From the NCBI GenBank assembly GCA_030998015.1, contig JARWMV010000062.1, positions 1 through 64,000 of the forward strand: a DNA stretch of 64,000 nucleotides. Reading direction: 5' to 3'. The stretch is from Ceratorhiza oryzae-sativae (taxonomy: Eukaryota > Basidiomycota > Agaricomycetes > Cantharellales > Ceratobasidiaceae). This document shows positions 53,721-64,000 of the stretch, piece after piece; positions within the stretch are counted from its first letter, which is position 1, and each line of letters opens with the position of its first letter. The notes beneath the pieces are model-generated. The model worked only from the letters and a program-made list of their open reading frames with translations, made no database searches and was not told where the DNA came from. Made by a program: the position numbers and the translations under genes.

Positions 53721-53762
53721 TACACAGCATATATGCACCATAATCATTCCATCAAATTCTAG

Positions 53763-54779
53763 GATTTTATCCCTCGGGTTAAAGCACACCTGCTGGCTCG
53801 CATTTCGGGAGGTCGGTATGAGGACGAACAATCTCATGCTGAATATGAACTTGCTCGGGTTCATTTTCATCACGATAGCATATATTCACACCAGACCCTC
53901 AAAATTCACTATACAACCTACGATACACGTCGTGCTCAAGATACAATTAATCCTTCAACCAAAAAGCGGTTTATTATGGTTCCTTCGGACAGCTATGGAA
54001 TTGGGGAAATCGGCGCTCATTGGTTCTGGTACGCACGGGTGATCGGTATCTATCATGCCAATGTATCATATAACGGATCACACCCGAAACGAATGGACTT
54101 CCTGTGGGTACGGTGGCTTTCTCGTATGACCGATGTGCCGGGAGGCTGGGACTCGTGCCGACTCGATCAAGTCGGGTACTTTCCCGATTCGGAGGAATCT
54201 CACGCGTTTGACTTTGTCGACCCGGCCGATGTGATTCGTGCAGTTCATTTGATTCCACGTTTTGTGGGAGGGCAGACTACATGCTACCTTGAATCTATGG
54301 AATCACGTGGGGCAGATATCGACAAAAATAGTGACTGGAAGCACCATTACATTGCAAGGTGAGTCTATCCTCGCCAAAACAATATTTTCCGTGCCTTATT
54401 CTCTTGAATAATAGGTTTGCCGACCGTGACATGCTGATGCAGTTCAGTGGGATGGCGATAGGTCATATGACCCACTCACTTTCACCCGCGACTGCTGTCG
54501 GAGTACCTTCAGAAATACTCGCCGCAGGTATTAGTTCAGCCTCGTTTACCCCTTGATCGATCTGCTCAGAGTACTAAATGTATCTTGTTATTAGGTTATG
54601 AGTACAACGAAATCGAAGATCTAAATAATGCTGGAAGTGAGAATGGGGATGAGGCTCATGGGTTGGAGGAAGGAGTAAACGGGGGCGAGGATGATAGTGA
54701 GAGTGAGGGAGATCATTCAGACGCCGATGATAGCGATGGGATGGCAGAGGATGGTGAGGATGAAGATGTGAGCTGGTAA
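53763..54779 (+). pseudogene. Plavaka-type transposase, C-terminal part, 5' end lost at the PLE array
   Basis: Coding sequence resumes after an acceptor-like TTCTAG: exon 53763-54358 (DFIPRVKAHLLARI, YTTYDTRRAQDTINP, HWFWYARVIGIYHANV, FVDPADVIRAVHLIPRF), intron 54359-54414 (56 nt), exon 54415-54527 (FADRDMLMQFSGMAIGH), intron 54528-54594 (67 nt), exon 54595-54779 with an acidic Glu/Asp tail and stop TAA. Phases agree at both introns. This block order is that of the C-terminal region of Plavaka (CACTA-like) transposase proteins abundant in Agaricomycetes. The catalytic region is missing; only PLE sequence lies upstream. The surviving part has no stops, so the loss was recent. Confidence 0.7.
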
Positions 54780-55054
54780 TTGCATGTCGCTGTATCAAAT
54801 TTGAGAATCAATCATACTTCTGGACATTACGTATCCTTGCAGTTTACCAACTAAGTCTCACCCTACTTACTAGATACAGTTTACAACACGGCTCATGACT
54901 CCAACCAGGCAACCTCGGATTGCCATATAATGATATCGTGTGACATTACAGATCCCATGATCATTGTGGGCAGGACGGAATGTCATACAATCGATCTTGG
55001 CGGTAAGTAATAGTCAGCTCATTTAGTAAGTGGTCTTAATCGATCAAAATGCAC
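54780..55054. other. Intergenic, nothing recognised
   Basis: Short AT-rich spacer between the Plavaka relic and the minus-strand frame that ends at 55055. Confidence 0.5.
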
Positions 55055-55399
55055 TCAAATCGTCCACAAGCATTTGGAGATTTGAAATTGATGAAAACCC
55101 TCGCGCCGATTTGCCGATGAATTAGTAATTTTTTTGATATGGAAGTCACCCACGGCCAGTATATCTTCATCATTGGTACACCTATCGATACTTTGTGCGA
55201 GGTAATGTTGTCCTTCCAGAGACGGTGCGAGAACCATCATCCAGCCCCAAAACCTAACCTTAACGAGATTTCTGTTCTGGTGGCGATCCTGAAGGGCTAG
55301 TAACTGCTGGTAGACGTTTCGCAAGTTGTCATCGCCGGGAAACAAGGGCTCGGGGTCATCGAGCTGGGGGAGGGGTCGTCTCCCCTGTTGGGCGGCCAT
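55055..55399 (-). CDS. Hypothetical protein, possibly the N-terminus of an Agaricomycete HNH-nuclease family
   Basis: ATG at 55399, 114 codons: MAAQQGRRPLPQL, DDNLRNVYQQLLALQDRH, then GWMMVLAPSLEGQHYLAQSI and DEDILAVGDFHIKKI. The pattern (helix, AP..EGQ/R, then a D/E-D-LL helix) is one I associate with the region before the HNH nuclease domain in Agaricomycete proteins. No HNH motif follows here, so it is truncated or mis-modelled. The start codon lies 116 bp from the start of the divergent ubiquitin protease gene, which suggests a shared promoter region. Confidence 0.3.
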   Translation of the reverse strand: MAAQQGRRPLPQLDDPEPLFPGDDNLRNVYQQLLALQDRHQNRNLVKVRFWGWMMVLAPSLEGQHYLAQSIDRCTNDEDILAVGDFHIKKITNSSANRREGFHQFQISKCLWTI

Positions 55400-55514
55400 G
55401 GCTGAAAAGTCTTGTCCGTAATTGGCACGCGGCCGATGACATAACGCTTACCTGAGGTTTGTCGGGCTCTGCTGTCTCCCCATCCGACACCGCCGACGCG
55501 TCACCCCCATCTCG

Positions 55515-58500
55515 ATGGTCGAGAGCAGCCCTGGATCACCGCACCAACCGAGCCTCAAACGCGCGCGGAGCGACACCGGCGCATCGGGCAGCATGTCGCC
55601 GAAGCGAGCCAACTCGGAGGTTGTCGAGGAGGACATTGGTGCCGGCGGCCACCACGACGATGACATCGAGCACTACATGAGGCTCCAGGAAGAGGGTGGC
55701 GAGGCGGACATCGGGCTCTCTTCAATGGCCGCGCTGGACGAGCCGGTGGGCGATGGGGTGCTGACGGGGCAGGAACGGTACCAGATGATCGCCAACCTCG
55801 AAAAGATGCCGCTCGAGCTCGGCGCGATATGGTATGTCGTGGACAGACAGTGGATGCGCCAGTGGGAGAGAGCCTCCATCGGGAGTGGCGATGGCCTGCC
55901 CGGGCCCAGCGAGCAAACTATCGGCCCAGTCGACAACTCGGCCCTCATCGATGCCAACGCCGGGGGGCTCCATCCAGACCTCGCCTTGGGCGAGGACTAC
56001 GCCCTCGTTCCTGAGGCTGCATGGCAAAAGTTCACGGAGTGGTAGGTGGTCTTTGTGTCTCCATCGCGAGGGCTCAACTATCCACAGGTACGGCAAGCCC
56101 GCCACATCTCTCCCTCGCGAAGTCATAGCCTATGCCCCCGCCGAGCTACGCGTAGAAGTGTATCCTCCCGTCTTCCGTGTCTACCCCCTTCTTTCTCAAA
56201 ATACGATGACCCCCACCTCGGCGTCCCGCGTCGAAATCTCCTCCCTCTTGCATCTTTCTGTGCTTGCCGCCCGAGCTGCTGCCGCCCTCCAACTCCCCAC
56301 CGACAAGCCCTATCGTGTCTGGAACGTTCCCTCACAAACATCCACTACAAACGGCATTCGCGCTTCCGACATTGAACGCGGGACTCTCGTACCCATCCCC
56401 CTCGACTCGAAAACCCCTATTAGCGATTTTGTCAAAATCAGCGACATCCTTGTTGTGGAGACCCAAATCTCCGGCCAATGGCAACTCGATGCCGAGGCCG
56501 TCACCCTCCCAGCGGATACAGACGCCGATGCCGACACTGACGAACCTCTTTTTTCACGGAACACCGATTGGATTGGGAACATGCAAAACCGACATGCAGC
56601 AAATGTGACCCAGAGCCCAGATACCCTGCAGCCCCCTCGTAAAAGTGCGTTCTCAGGGTTGTCCTTTAGGGGAAAGAGCCCAGTTCCAGCTGTGCAACGT
56701 GGGACGATGGGCCTCCAAAATCTGTGCGTGTTCTGTCGTCGTGTTTGCTCGCGGCTAACGTTCCCAAAGCGGAAACACTTGCTTCATGAATTCTGCCCTA
56801 CAATGTCTCGCTCACATCCCTGAGCTAGACGATTACTTCCTCTCTGGGCTCTATCGGCACGAACTCAACCCCGACAATCCACTCGGCATGCAAGGCCAGA
56901 TCGCCAATGCGTTTGGTGCCCTGTTGCATCACCTCTACCCCGGATCAGGTGTTGCTCCGCCTAAACAAGAGCGCGGGTACTCGTCCTGGGGGTTTGGCGG
57001 CAGCTCCTCGTCTTCCTCCTACGCCCCTCGTGAGTTCAAGCAAACACTCGGTCGATTCGCACCCGCGTTCTCTGGATACCAACAACACGATACCCAGGAA
57101 TTCCTTGGCTTCCTGCTCGACGGTCTTCATGAAGACCTTAACCGAGTGCTCAAGAAGCCATACGTCGAAAAACCTGAGTGGCCGGAAGACGGAGGAGGGC
57201 GTGAAGTCGAAGCCAGACTTGCGAGAGAGACATGGGAAGGCTACAAGCGACGAAACGACAGTATCATCGTCGACTTATTCCAGGGAATGTATAAAAGCAC
57301 CCTGGTGTGCCCCGAATGTGCCAAGGTACGCCCGTCCGAATCATCGCTTGATCTAAGCTTACCAAGTGACACAGGTATCGATCACATTTGACCCATTCAT
57401 GTACCTCACTCTCCCGCTCCCCATCACAAAAACCTGGCGACACACGATCCATTACGTCCCCTGGGACGCCAACAAACCACCCCTGGCGGTTCAGATTGAG
57501 GTTCCGAAGGACTCGAGTTACGGGCACCTCAAGAAGTTGTTTGGGCGCTGGTTCAACGTGGATCCGGACAACGTGAGTAAAGCATCCGATTGCACGGCAT
57601 TTCTCTCATAGCTTGCAGCTCCTCGCTGCAGAAGTCTGGTCACACAAATTCTATAAATACTACGAAGACTATATGAACTTGACCGATCTTGCCGAGAAAG
57701 ACGTTCTAGTCATTTACGAGCTTCCTATTCCAGTCAAATCCGCGGCCAAGCCGACCCCAACCCACTTCAACAAGTTCAGCAAGCTCACTGCCCCCAAACC
57801 CGATCCCGACGCGCCTTTCGTCCTACCCGTGTTCCACACGCACACGAATCGAGCAGCGTTTGGTGTCCCATTCTTGGTTATGCTCACGCCGGCTGAGGCG
57901 TGCTCCCGCCAGGCGATTTACCGTGCTGTCGTTGACCGGGTTCAGCGGTGGACAAGACTCCGGGCCAATTTGTGGAAATACCGTGGTGCGAGGAATGAGG
58001 TCCAGCCTGAGACCGAGCTGGAGGAGGTGGTGGCGAATATTGAACCTGTCGGACAGGTGGAAGGGCAGGAGAGCGTAACCGAGATCCGCGTCGATGACAC
58101 GGGCGAGGAACCCGAGGTGGCTATCATACCTGCACCCTCCCCGGCCGACGTCGATATGATCGATGCGTCACACTCGGAAGTCAGTGAGACTCTGGCATCG
58201 GACATTGCCCCAACTATGACATCCGAACTTGCTCCAACGATCAGTTCCGAGTCCGTCCTGCCATCAAAAGACGTCGAAGAGGAGGAGAACCCTTTCGAGG
58301 TTCTTGGTCCTCAGGACGATCTATTCGAACTCAAGATTTACAACTCGGGAACGGCCACAGCGATGGAAACAGGGTTCAACTTGAATCCGACGATGGCTAG
58401 GTTCGTAGATTGGTCGACGCGCGAACCGCGGGTATCGGACATCGAAAGCGAGGGCGAGGACGAACATAGCTGCCCTCCCAAAAGGCAGAGATCCATTCCT

Positions 58501-59656
58501 GCCAGGCCGCTGATCAAAGCATCAGACGCCCTCATCTGCCAGTGGCAACCAACTTTTGTGGACCTGTTCTTTTCATCAGAGGACAGCTTGTTTGATCGGT
58601 GGGAGCCATTCGTCCACCCCGAGGTTGCAGCTCTTCGTGCAGCCCAAACCAAATCTCGTTCAGGGAAACAGGCTATCGATGTCGAAGACTGCTTGGATGA
58701 ATTTACCAAGGAGGAGAAGTTGGGAGAAGATGACCTATGGTACTGTCCTCGGTGCAAAAAGCATCAACAAGCGACCAAGAAATTTGAGCTATGGTCTGTG
58801 CCAGACATTCTCGTGGTTCATCTCAAACGCTTCTCGAACGCACGCGCAATGCGGGACAAGATCGACGCGCTTGTGGAATTCCCGATTGATGGTTTAGATC
58901 TAGGGCGGCGTGTAGGGGTGGTAGGAACCGAAGGAGAGGGCTCAGAGGCCGACTACATCTATGATTTATTCGCGGTAGATGAACATATGGGAGGATTAGG
59001 AGGTGGCCATTACCGTGCTTACGCAAAAAATCCATCGGACAGTGAATGGTACCATTTCGACGATAGCTATGTCAGCAGGTCATCCGCTGAGGAATCGGTG
59101 GTAAGTTGTCCTCTAATTACGCCATCCCGGCCTAGATTGATGCCGTTTCCCCTTCAAGAATGCCAATGCCTACCTTTTGTTCTACCGTAGACGAGGCGCT
59201 GAACCCAACGCGGCAACCAATAAGGTCCGCGCACGTATTAGTTCTGTCAACGACTCCCCGGCCATCCCCACCGAATCGAAGCCCATAGACGTATCCTCCG
59301 AGCCGGTTGTGCGAGCTAATTCTCCAATCGACACCGAACTGCCTTCATTCGAAGAATCGACATTTGACACCCTTGTCCCCGTATCAGCGTATGATCCCAA
59401 TGTTCAATATCGATCCCAGGGTTCGGAAGATCCCGATGATGACCCATTCACAAACAACAATACCCCATCGCCCGGATCGGGCTCGACAGGCTCAGCAGGC
59501 GCGACCTATGACTCTGCTGAAGAGCGGGACTTTGCGGAATCGACGGCAGGACTTGACTCAAGGTTCGCTCTGAGCGGGCCTATAACAGAAGTCGCGGTCA
59601 CGGTGATCCAGGAGACTAAACCAGATACCCATCAAGGCGACAATAATGTTGTATAG
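55515..59656 (+). CDS. Ubiquitin carboxyl-terminal hydrolase, UBP12/USP family with DUSP domain
   Basis: Deubiquitinating cysteine protease. Model of six exons: 55515-56041, 56088-56723, 56770-57325, 57375-57572, 57619-59100, 59159-59656; introns are 46-58 nt, all GT-AG, phases consistent, giving about 1298 residues, normal for fungal Ubp12. Domains: a DUSP-like domain (about 80-190; [20 protein letters not shown]) and a ubiquitin-like/linker region (190-385). The Cys box ([13 protein letters not shown], catalytic Cys near 392) is followed by zinc-ribbon CPEC (near 566) with CPRC in the second half, a long acidic insertion (about 760-890) and the His box [11 protein letters not shown] (His near 1103) with WYHFDDSYV. 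The C-terminus (about 1150-1298) is Ser/Thr/Pro-rich. All catalytic residues are present, so probably functional. Intron 3 splits the zinc ribbon region just after CAK. Confidence 0.93.
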
Positions 59657-60005
59657 AGAATCACAGTAATAGCTCCGATGGTCCTGTGATAGGGTAATTA
59701 ATTTGCTGTGATGTCGAGTGTCATCCCGGAGATGAAGTCTTAACGGGGCTGCGAGTGTTTACATATGCATATTGTAGATTAACGTGTCATTCAAAAGCAA
59801 CTTCAATTTGAGTGTGGCTGTCCAGCACAACCAGCGAAGACGTGTGTGTGAGGTGGTGGAAAGCGATGTGATTACACTACGGAGCGCACACCCCCAGCTA
59901 CCCCCCTAGTCCACCAGGGTACATTGGGAAAATATTCATCAAATGACCGGCAGGACTAAGAGCTAACTTTTCAGTGTGGTGGGCGGTACTAATAAAATAA
60001 GCTAG

Positions 60006-63000
60006 TCATGGCGAATGGTACATCCGTATGGCAATGTTTTCCTCGTCGTCATCACTCCACTGTGTGTTTGTGACTCTGCGCTTCAAGGGTGTTCGGAGAC
60101 TCTCGTAGTGGTTCTCCGAGCGCCGGATTTGCTGAGAATGCTCTTTGGGTGATGAATTGCGCCACAAGGAGTTTGAGTCTAGATAAGACGTCGCTAACCC
60201 TGACCACCTCATCACCCTGAAATGACCCTTTAGCAAAGCCAAGTCCTTGGGGGTCATGTAACGCACCTCGGATTAGCCATCACAACCCCAGAGTGGAAGT
60301 TGTACACTTCTAAGCCTTCGAGAGACGTACAACGCGACAACGCGACGTATGCTATATGCACATTTTAATAGCCGTGTGAAGTTCAACAACGAAACCGCAC
60401 CTTGACCTGTTTCAAATGTACCTCGAAGATCAATCTTGACGCGATCCAACGTCTGCCCTTGGGATTTGTGTATCTAGTTCACCATTAGATGTCTCGCTAT
60501 TCCGTTGACGAAAATATAACACTACCGTCATGGCCCAAGCGAGGATCAGTGGGACCTAAACTCCTCTTGTCAGCGCCGCTCCGGTTCCCAAATTCCTGAC
60601 GTGATACCTGGTGGCGACTCGCTTGTATTTCGCCATCCGTAATCCTCTCAGAAGTAAACTCTACTGGTCCCATTAAAATCCGGTATCCTCCTATGTACTC
60701 CACAACTGGCCACTTGGTCATTTCGTATTGATGGTGAAGAGTCCCCGGAGATTTCTGAAGGGTGGCGGGGTCCAGCGTTCGGTCCGGCTCGAGATCTCCC
60801 AATATGGACGTATACGGGTAATGAGAAGTTTCCTCTCTGACTGTCTTCTGAGAATTGCGTGCCTCTATTGGGATCATGAAATCCACCACCTTCCCTATCG
60901 ATCCGTTCACAAGTCGAGCGGGGCCACCTAGATTCTAATACACCATTAGGGTAAAGATTTGCTGGAGTGTAGAGTGCCGAACCTTGGTGCACATGACTTG
61001 TGCTCCAATCTACGATGCGGTATTAGCCGAGCGTTTACGATACTGATGGCTATGGAAATATGCCTTTAGCTGGACAGATCGTGGGGCAATCTTGTCTAGA
61101 ATAGCTCGCCCGCGCTCCGGAGTAATTTTCCGGTTCTGGTCATCATATAGGAATCGATCCTTCGCAGCGAGGGTAACCAAATCTCCGGGCAGCAGCTCAA
61201 GGCGTCGTTTGTTAGATAACTCTACTGACCAGCGCTTTGGGTATAGCTCGGTCGGGATGATGCCATCGCTGAATGTGAGAGGTCTTGATAAACTCGAAAA
61301 GAGTTCGCAGGTTTCATCAGAAATCATTCCCACCCGCATTTCGTCGAGCAGCCTGATTAGCCCTTTGGGTGCTGAGTCAATGAACATCGAGAGCTGAAAC
61401 TGCTGCTTACTTGTGTCTTTTTGGCGAAAAATTTGGGTAAGAGTCACCTGGGTAGGCACACACCTGTGCCAAGATGAAGCTTCAAAGGCGAACTTGGCAC
61501 GCTTTACTGGGGCAAAGATATCCACATGCTGCTCCTCGACTGGCGGGAGCTGAAAAAAGTCGCCGCAAAGCACGAGCTGGAGCCGAGGAAATACGTGAGC
61601 TCTTGTAGATAACATCGTATCAGAGAGACTACCTGTATGCCGCCAAATGGTGCATTACTACCTCGAATTGCCCTTGCGATGGCCTCGAGAGCGTCGAACC
61701 AATCACCGTCCACCATGGAGACTACCAATCAATCCCCATCAAATGGGCATGCCACAAATGTCAGGAAAACCCACTCTCGTCGATTACCAATGTCTTAGCG
61801 TCGCGCCAACGATCCCGGACTCGTTCGTTGTTTTGCACTCTCTTGATGAGAACATATGTTGGTTGTTTCCCGAGACCAACCCCTTATTATTGACCTCAGC
61901 TATGTGTGGCCCGCCATGATCCCAGATTGATGAGGTGCTTACCAGCAAACGAATGCAAGGTTCGGCCGCCGATGTTCAGAGCAGCTATCCCCGTGCTAGC
62001 AGTCACGTCAACGTGCTTCCCAGGGTTTGCCCTCAAAGATGTTATAATTTCGCGCAATAGTAGAGACTTTCCGGTACCTTTGACCAAGGTTAGACGCACT
62101 CGTAGCAGTTGACAACATTACACTACTCACCTGCTGATCCTGTGAAAAAAATTCTCTCGCCTGCCATCACCTTCCGTAGAACCGCTTGCTGTTCAGCGCT
62201 CAGCGCAATCTTGGTATTCGCATAGCTTTCCGAACCTCGAGGCGGTGGAGTAAGTGGCTCTGCGGGTGGAGCCGTGGACAACGACGTCAATGATGATGAC
62301 CAGCAGGCTGTTGCGGAGGAACTAGGCTCGAGCCAGTCTCGGTGTGAACTCGCGCCCCAAATTGTACGAGAGTGGGGACTTGGTAGCAAAGGTGAACTGG
62401 AAAGGGTTTGAGAGCGGATCGGAGAGGAGGGAGGAGGAGTGGGCATGTCATAATAGCACAGTTCATCTCCTCGTGGCAAATCCTTTAATGGATAGTCCTC
62501 CTCGTACGAACTCGTCGAGCCTGTACCATCCTTTTCTGTATTCGTATTGTGATCCGCGTTCGACCTCGAAGGACCGGGGACAGACGTGGTGTAAAAGTCA
62601 TCCCACGCCGCGATGGACGGGTCATCAAGGGCAAAATCGTCATATCCGTAGTCCGACTCCAAGTCCGCACCATGTCGCTCAGCCGAGGTTGGCTCTTCGG
62701 GGAAAGAGCCAGGTACACGAAAACCAGCCACTTCAGACAGCGGTCTTCGAACTGTTTGACGAGCTGACCTGCGGCTTGGCGATCCGGCAATTCGGGAAGG
62801 CAGCTGGTTGGAGGGCACCCGTGGGGCACATGCGCTCGGGCGAGCTGCGGCGATCAATTTCAACAAATAGGTTTTTAAAAATGCACGACTCACTCGCCTT
62901 TCTTGGACGACTCTAGCCGATTCTTGCCAACCTTGGCTTTATGAGACATATATTTTGATCGAACCCAGCTCCAGCCTTCCGCAGCGCAATGGAACCAAGA

Positions 63001-63172
63001 CACCTGCGCATTGGGGTGATCTGCAAGCTTCAAAGCAGCCGCAGGAGAGGTTGGATTGTACGGAACTGCTCGAGTGAGAACGACCTACCACGCGCTCGAT
63101 CTTCTCCCGGGACGTTGTGACCCAGGCGTTGACGCCGGGGGCGAAGACGGCGCACCATGGCGTATCGGACAT
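60006..63172 (-). CDS. PIF1-family 5'-3' DNA helicase with an RNase H1 N-terminal-like domain
   Basis: About 13 exons with 12 short introns; last codon at 60006. Exon 1 (63172) starts [20 protein letters not shown]. After the first intron, [19 protein letters not shown] completes a domain resembling the Cauli_VI/RNase H1 hybrid-binding fold. A Ser/Pro-rich acidic linker follows (62860-62220). Helicase motifs: [25 protein letters not shown] with TGKS after an intron (Walker A, about 62150-62070), [19 protein letters not shown] (about 62010), Walker B split by an intron near 61720 (DE, then [12 protein letters not shown]), [12 protein letters not shown] (about 61570), [10 protein letters not shown] (about 60900), [15 protein letters not shown] (about 60450) and [14 protein letters not shown] (about 60330). 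One intron (near 61060) has a GC donor. PIF1 helicases unwind G-quadruplexes and act at telomeres. No stop disrupts the model, but the splicing is my reading. Confidence 0.8.
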
Positions 63173-63373
63173 TAGAGCCCAAGCTGTATCAGTCTAGATA
63201 GACGACAGCCAGGCTGTGATTGGCAGCGACTGTGGTTGGGGTCAGGCATTGCCGCGACACTGCCACTGCCACATGGCCGGAGCAGGATTGTTGGGTCGAA
63301 AGGTGTGGCATGTAATTACTTCTAACGATACAGTATAAGATGCGAAATCGAAACCCAAATGGCACGCGCCCGT

Positions 63374-64000
63374 TCATTTCCGGTTGCTCCCTGGCTCGCT
63401 TCTCATGACTGGAGGGAAAGATATGAGGTCGCGAGACCACGCTTGAACCCTAGGAAAGTGATCAGTGCGGGACATTCTCACACGAACCTGGCTGCTTGCC
63501 TTGGATGCGCAAAGACGGCGTCTCTCGAAAAGTTGCGAACTTGCAGTCCCTCGAGAGATGTGCACCGAGAGAGGGCTACGTAAGCTGAAATCATCTCAGT
63601 AAGACTAGCGACATTGGCAGTGGCTTTGAAGCACCTTGTCCTCTTTCGAAGGTCCTTTGAAGATCTACTTTGACGCGATTGAGTGTTTGGCCCTGCGATT
63701 TATGGACCTGCACGATAGCAACTAGTTCAGTGTCCTGCCGGTAGGATCGGATATGCAACCCACAGTCAATGCCCAAGACAATATTAGCGGTACCTGAGTA
63801 ATATAAGATATGCTGCAGGATCGCGGAAGACATAATAACTTGCCTGATGCCGCTCGACCTGCTTATGCCCTTGTGGGGTAAGCGAAGTAAACTCTACTGG
63901 GCCCATCATCGCCGTGGCCCCATTCTCATATCGAACTACCGGCCAGGCAGTAGACTCGAAATCCTCTTTTTCTTGCCGGAATCGTTTGCTCTCCCGCCGG
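63374..64000 (-). CDS. Second PIF1-family helicase, C-terminal part (5' end outside the window)
   Basis: On minus, the [16 protein letters not shown] block (about 63700-63650) is followed, after an intron, by [19 protein letters not shown] (about 63585-63530), an intron with GC donor (about 63495-63450) and a last exon ending at the TGA at 63374. It is the same order and intron positions as in the gene at 60006-63172, so a tandem paralogue. The protein sequence is clearly diverged. The two genes lie head to tail about 200 bp apart. Confidence 0.75.

Noticed and set aside
55260..55310. 46-nt GT...AG segment as an intron in the 55055-55399 frame
   Set aside because: The segment reads through in frame as GWMMVLAPSLEG, which fits the family pattern I recall, so I kept it as coding.
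62894..62949. ATG at 62949 as the start of the PIF1 gene
   Set aside because: The same exon extends upstream in frame through [11 protein letters not shown] and, via a 60-nt intron, to an ATG at 63172, giving a domain-like N-terminus. The upstream start is preferred.

Overview
The window looks like a transposon-choked, probably subtelomeric stretch of a basidiomycete genome, most likely an Agaricomycete. I suspect a Rhizoctonia-like fungus, but that is inference. Evidence for a filamentous basidiomycete: introns of about 45-60 nt with GT(GC)...AG ends in every host-type gene, a Plavaka-type transposase C-terminus, chromodomain Ty3/gypsy elements, PIF1-helicase duplications, and a Penelope-like retroelement (PLE) without a GIY-YIG domain, like the telomere-attached PLEs known from basidiomycetes.

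Layout. 0-2.3 kb: a frameshifted CRESS-DNA Rep-like gene directly upstream of a polypurine tract and an LTR. 2.35-4.5 kb: a decayed zinc-finger gene. 4.7-10.5 kb: repeats (four palindromes about 200 bp apart, a 143-bp block duplicated at 48.3 kb) and gene relics. 10.7-14.0 kb: PLE copy A, broken by a TGA and by a 143-bp hAT-type MITE, ending in telomere-like CCTAA repeats fused to a 5'-truncated chromovirus (14.0-17.5 kb). A solo LTR with a perfect 5-bp duplication is nested in that chromovirus's 3' LTR. 17.5-26.2 kb: a Harbinger relic, an array of about ten hairpins split by a solo LTR, a second 1.3-kb LTR and a PHD-finger relic. 27.0-30.4 kb: a long minus-strand gene cut in frame by a solo LTR. 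30.4-35.6 kb: two intact-looking hypothetical genes. 38.9-48.4 kb: an ~810-bp satellite rich in GCGTAC palindromes, with a complete 6.8-kb Ty3/gypsy element inserted on the minus strand. 48.4-53.7 kb: a head-to-tail array of three PLE copies (tail only, nearly complete, tail only) separated by telomere-like tracts. 53.7-64 kb: a Plavaka C-terminus, a complete UBP12-like ubiquitin protease gene, and two PIF1 helicase genes (the second runs off the window).

The main story is the PLE system. All copies lie on the plus strand. Each 3' end runs into C-rich telomere-like repeats. The nearly complete copy has a spliceable intron in its first ORF. Each of the four 3' tails carries a type I hammerhead ribozyme just downstream of a TATA-like box. 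This fits endonuclease-less PLEs that prime on exposed G-rich telomere ends, and implies that sequence at two internal points (14.0 kb and 49.0 kb) was once chromosome end, with the telomere to the left. In-frame stops in the pol and gag genes of the retroelements are all TGA; where a second PLE copy allows comparison, they are C-to-T or G-to-A changes, as expected from cytosine deamination.
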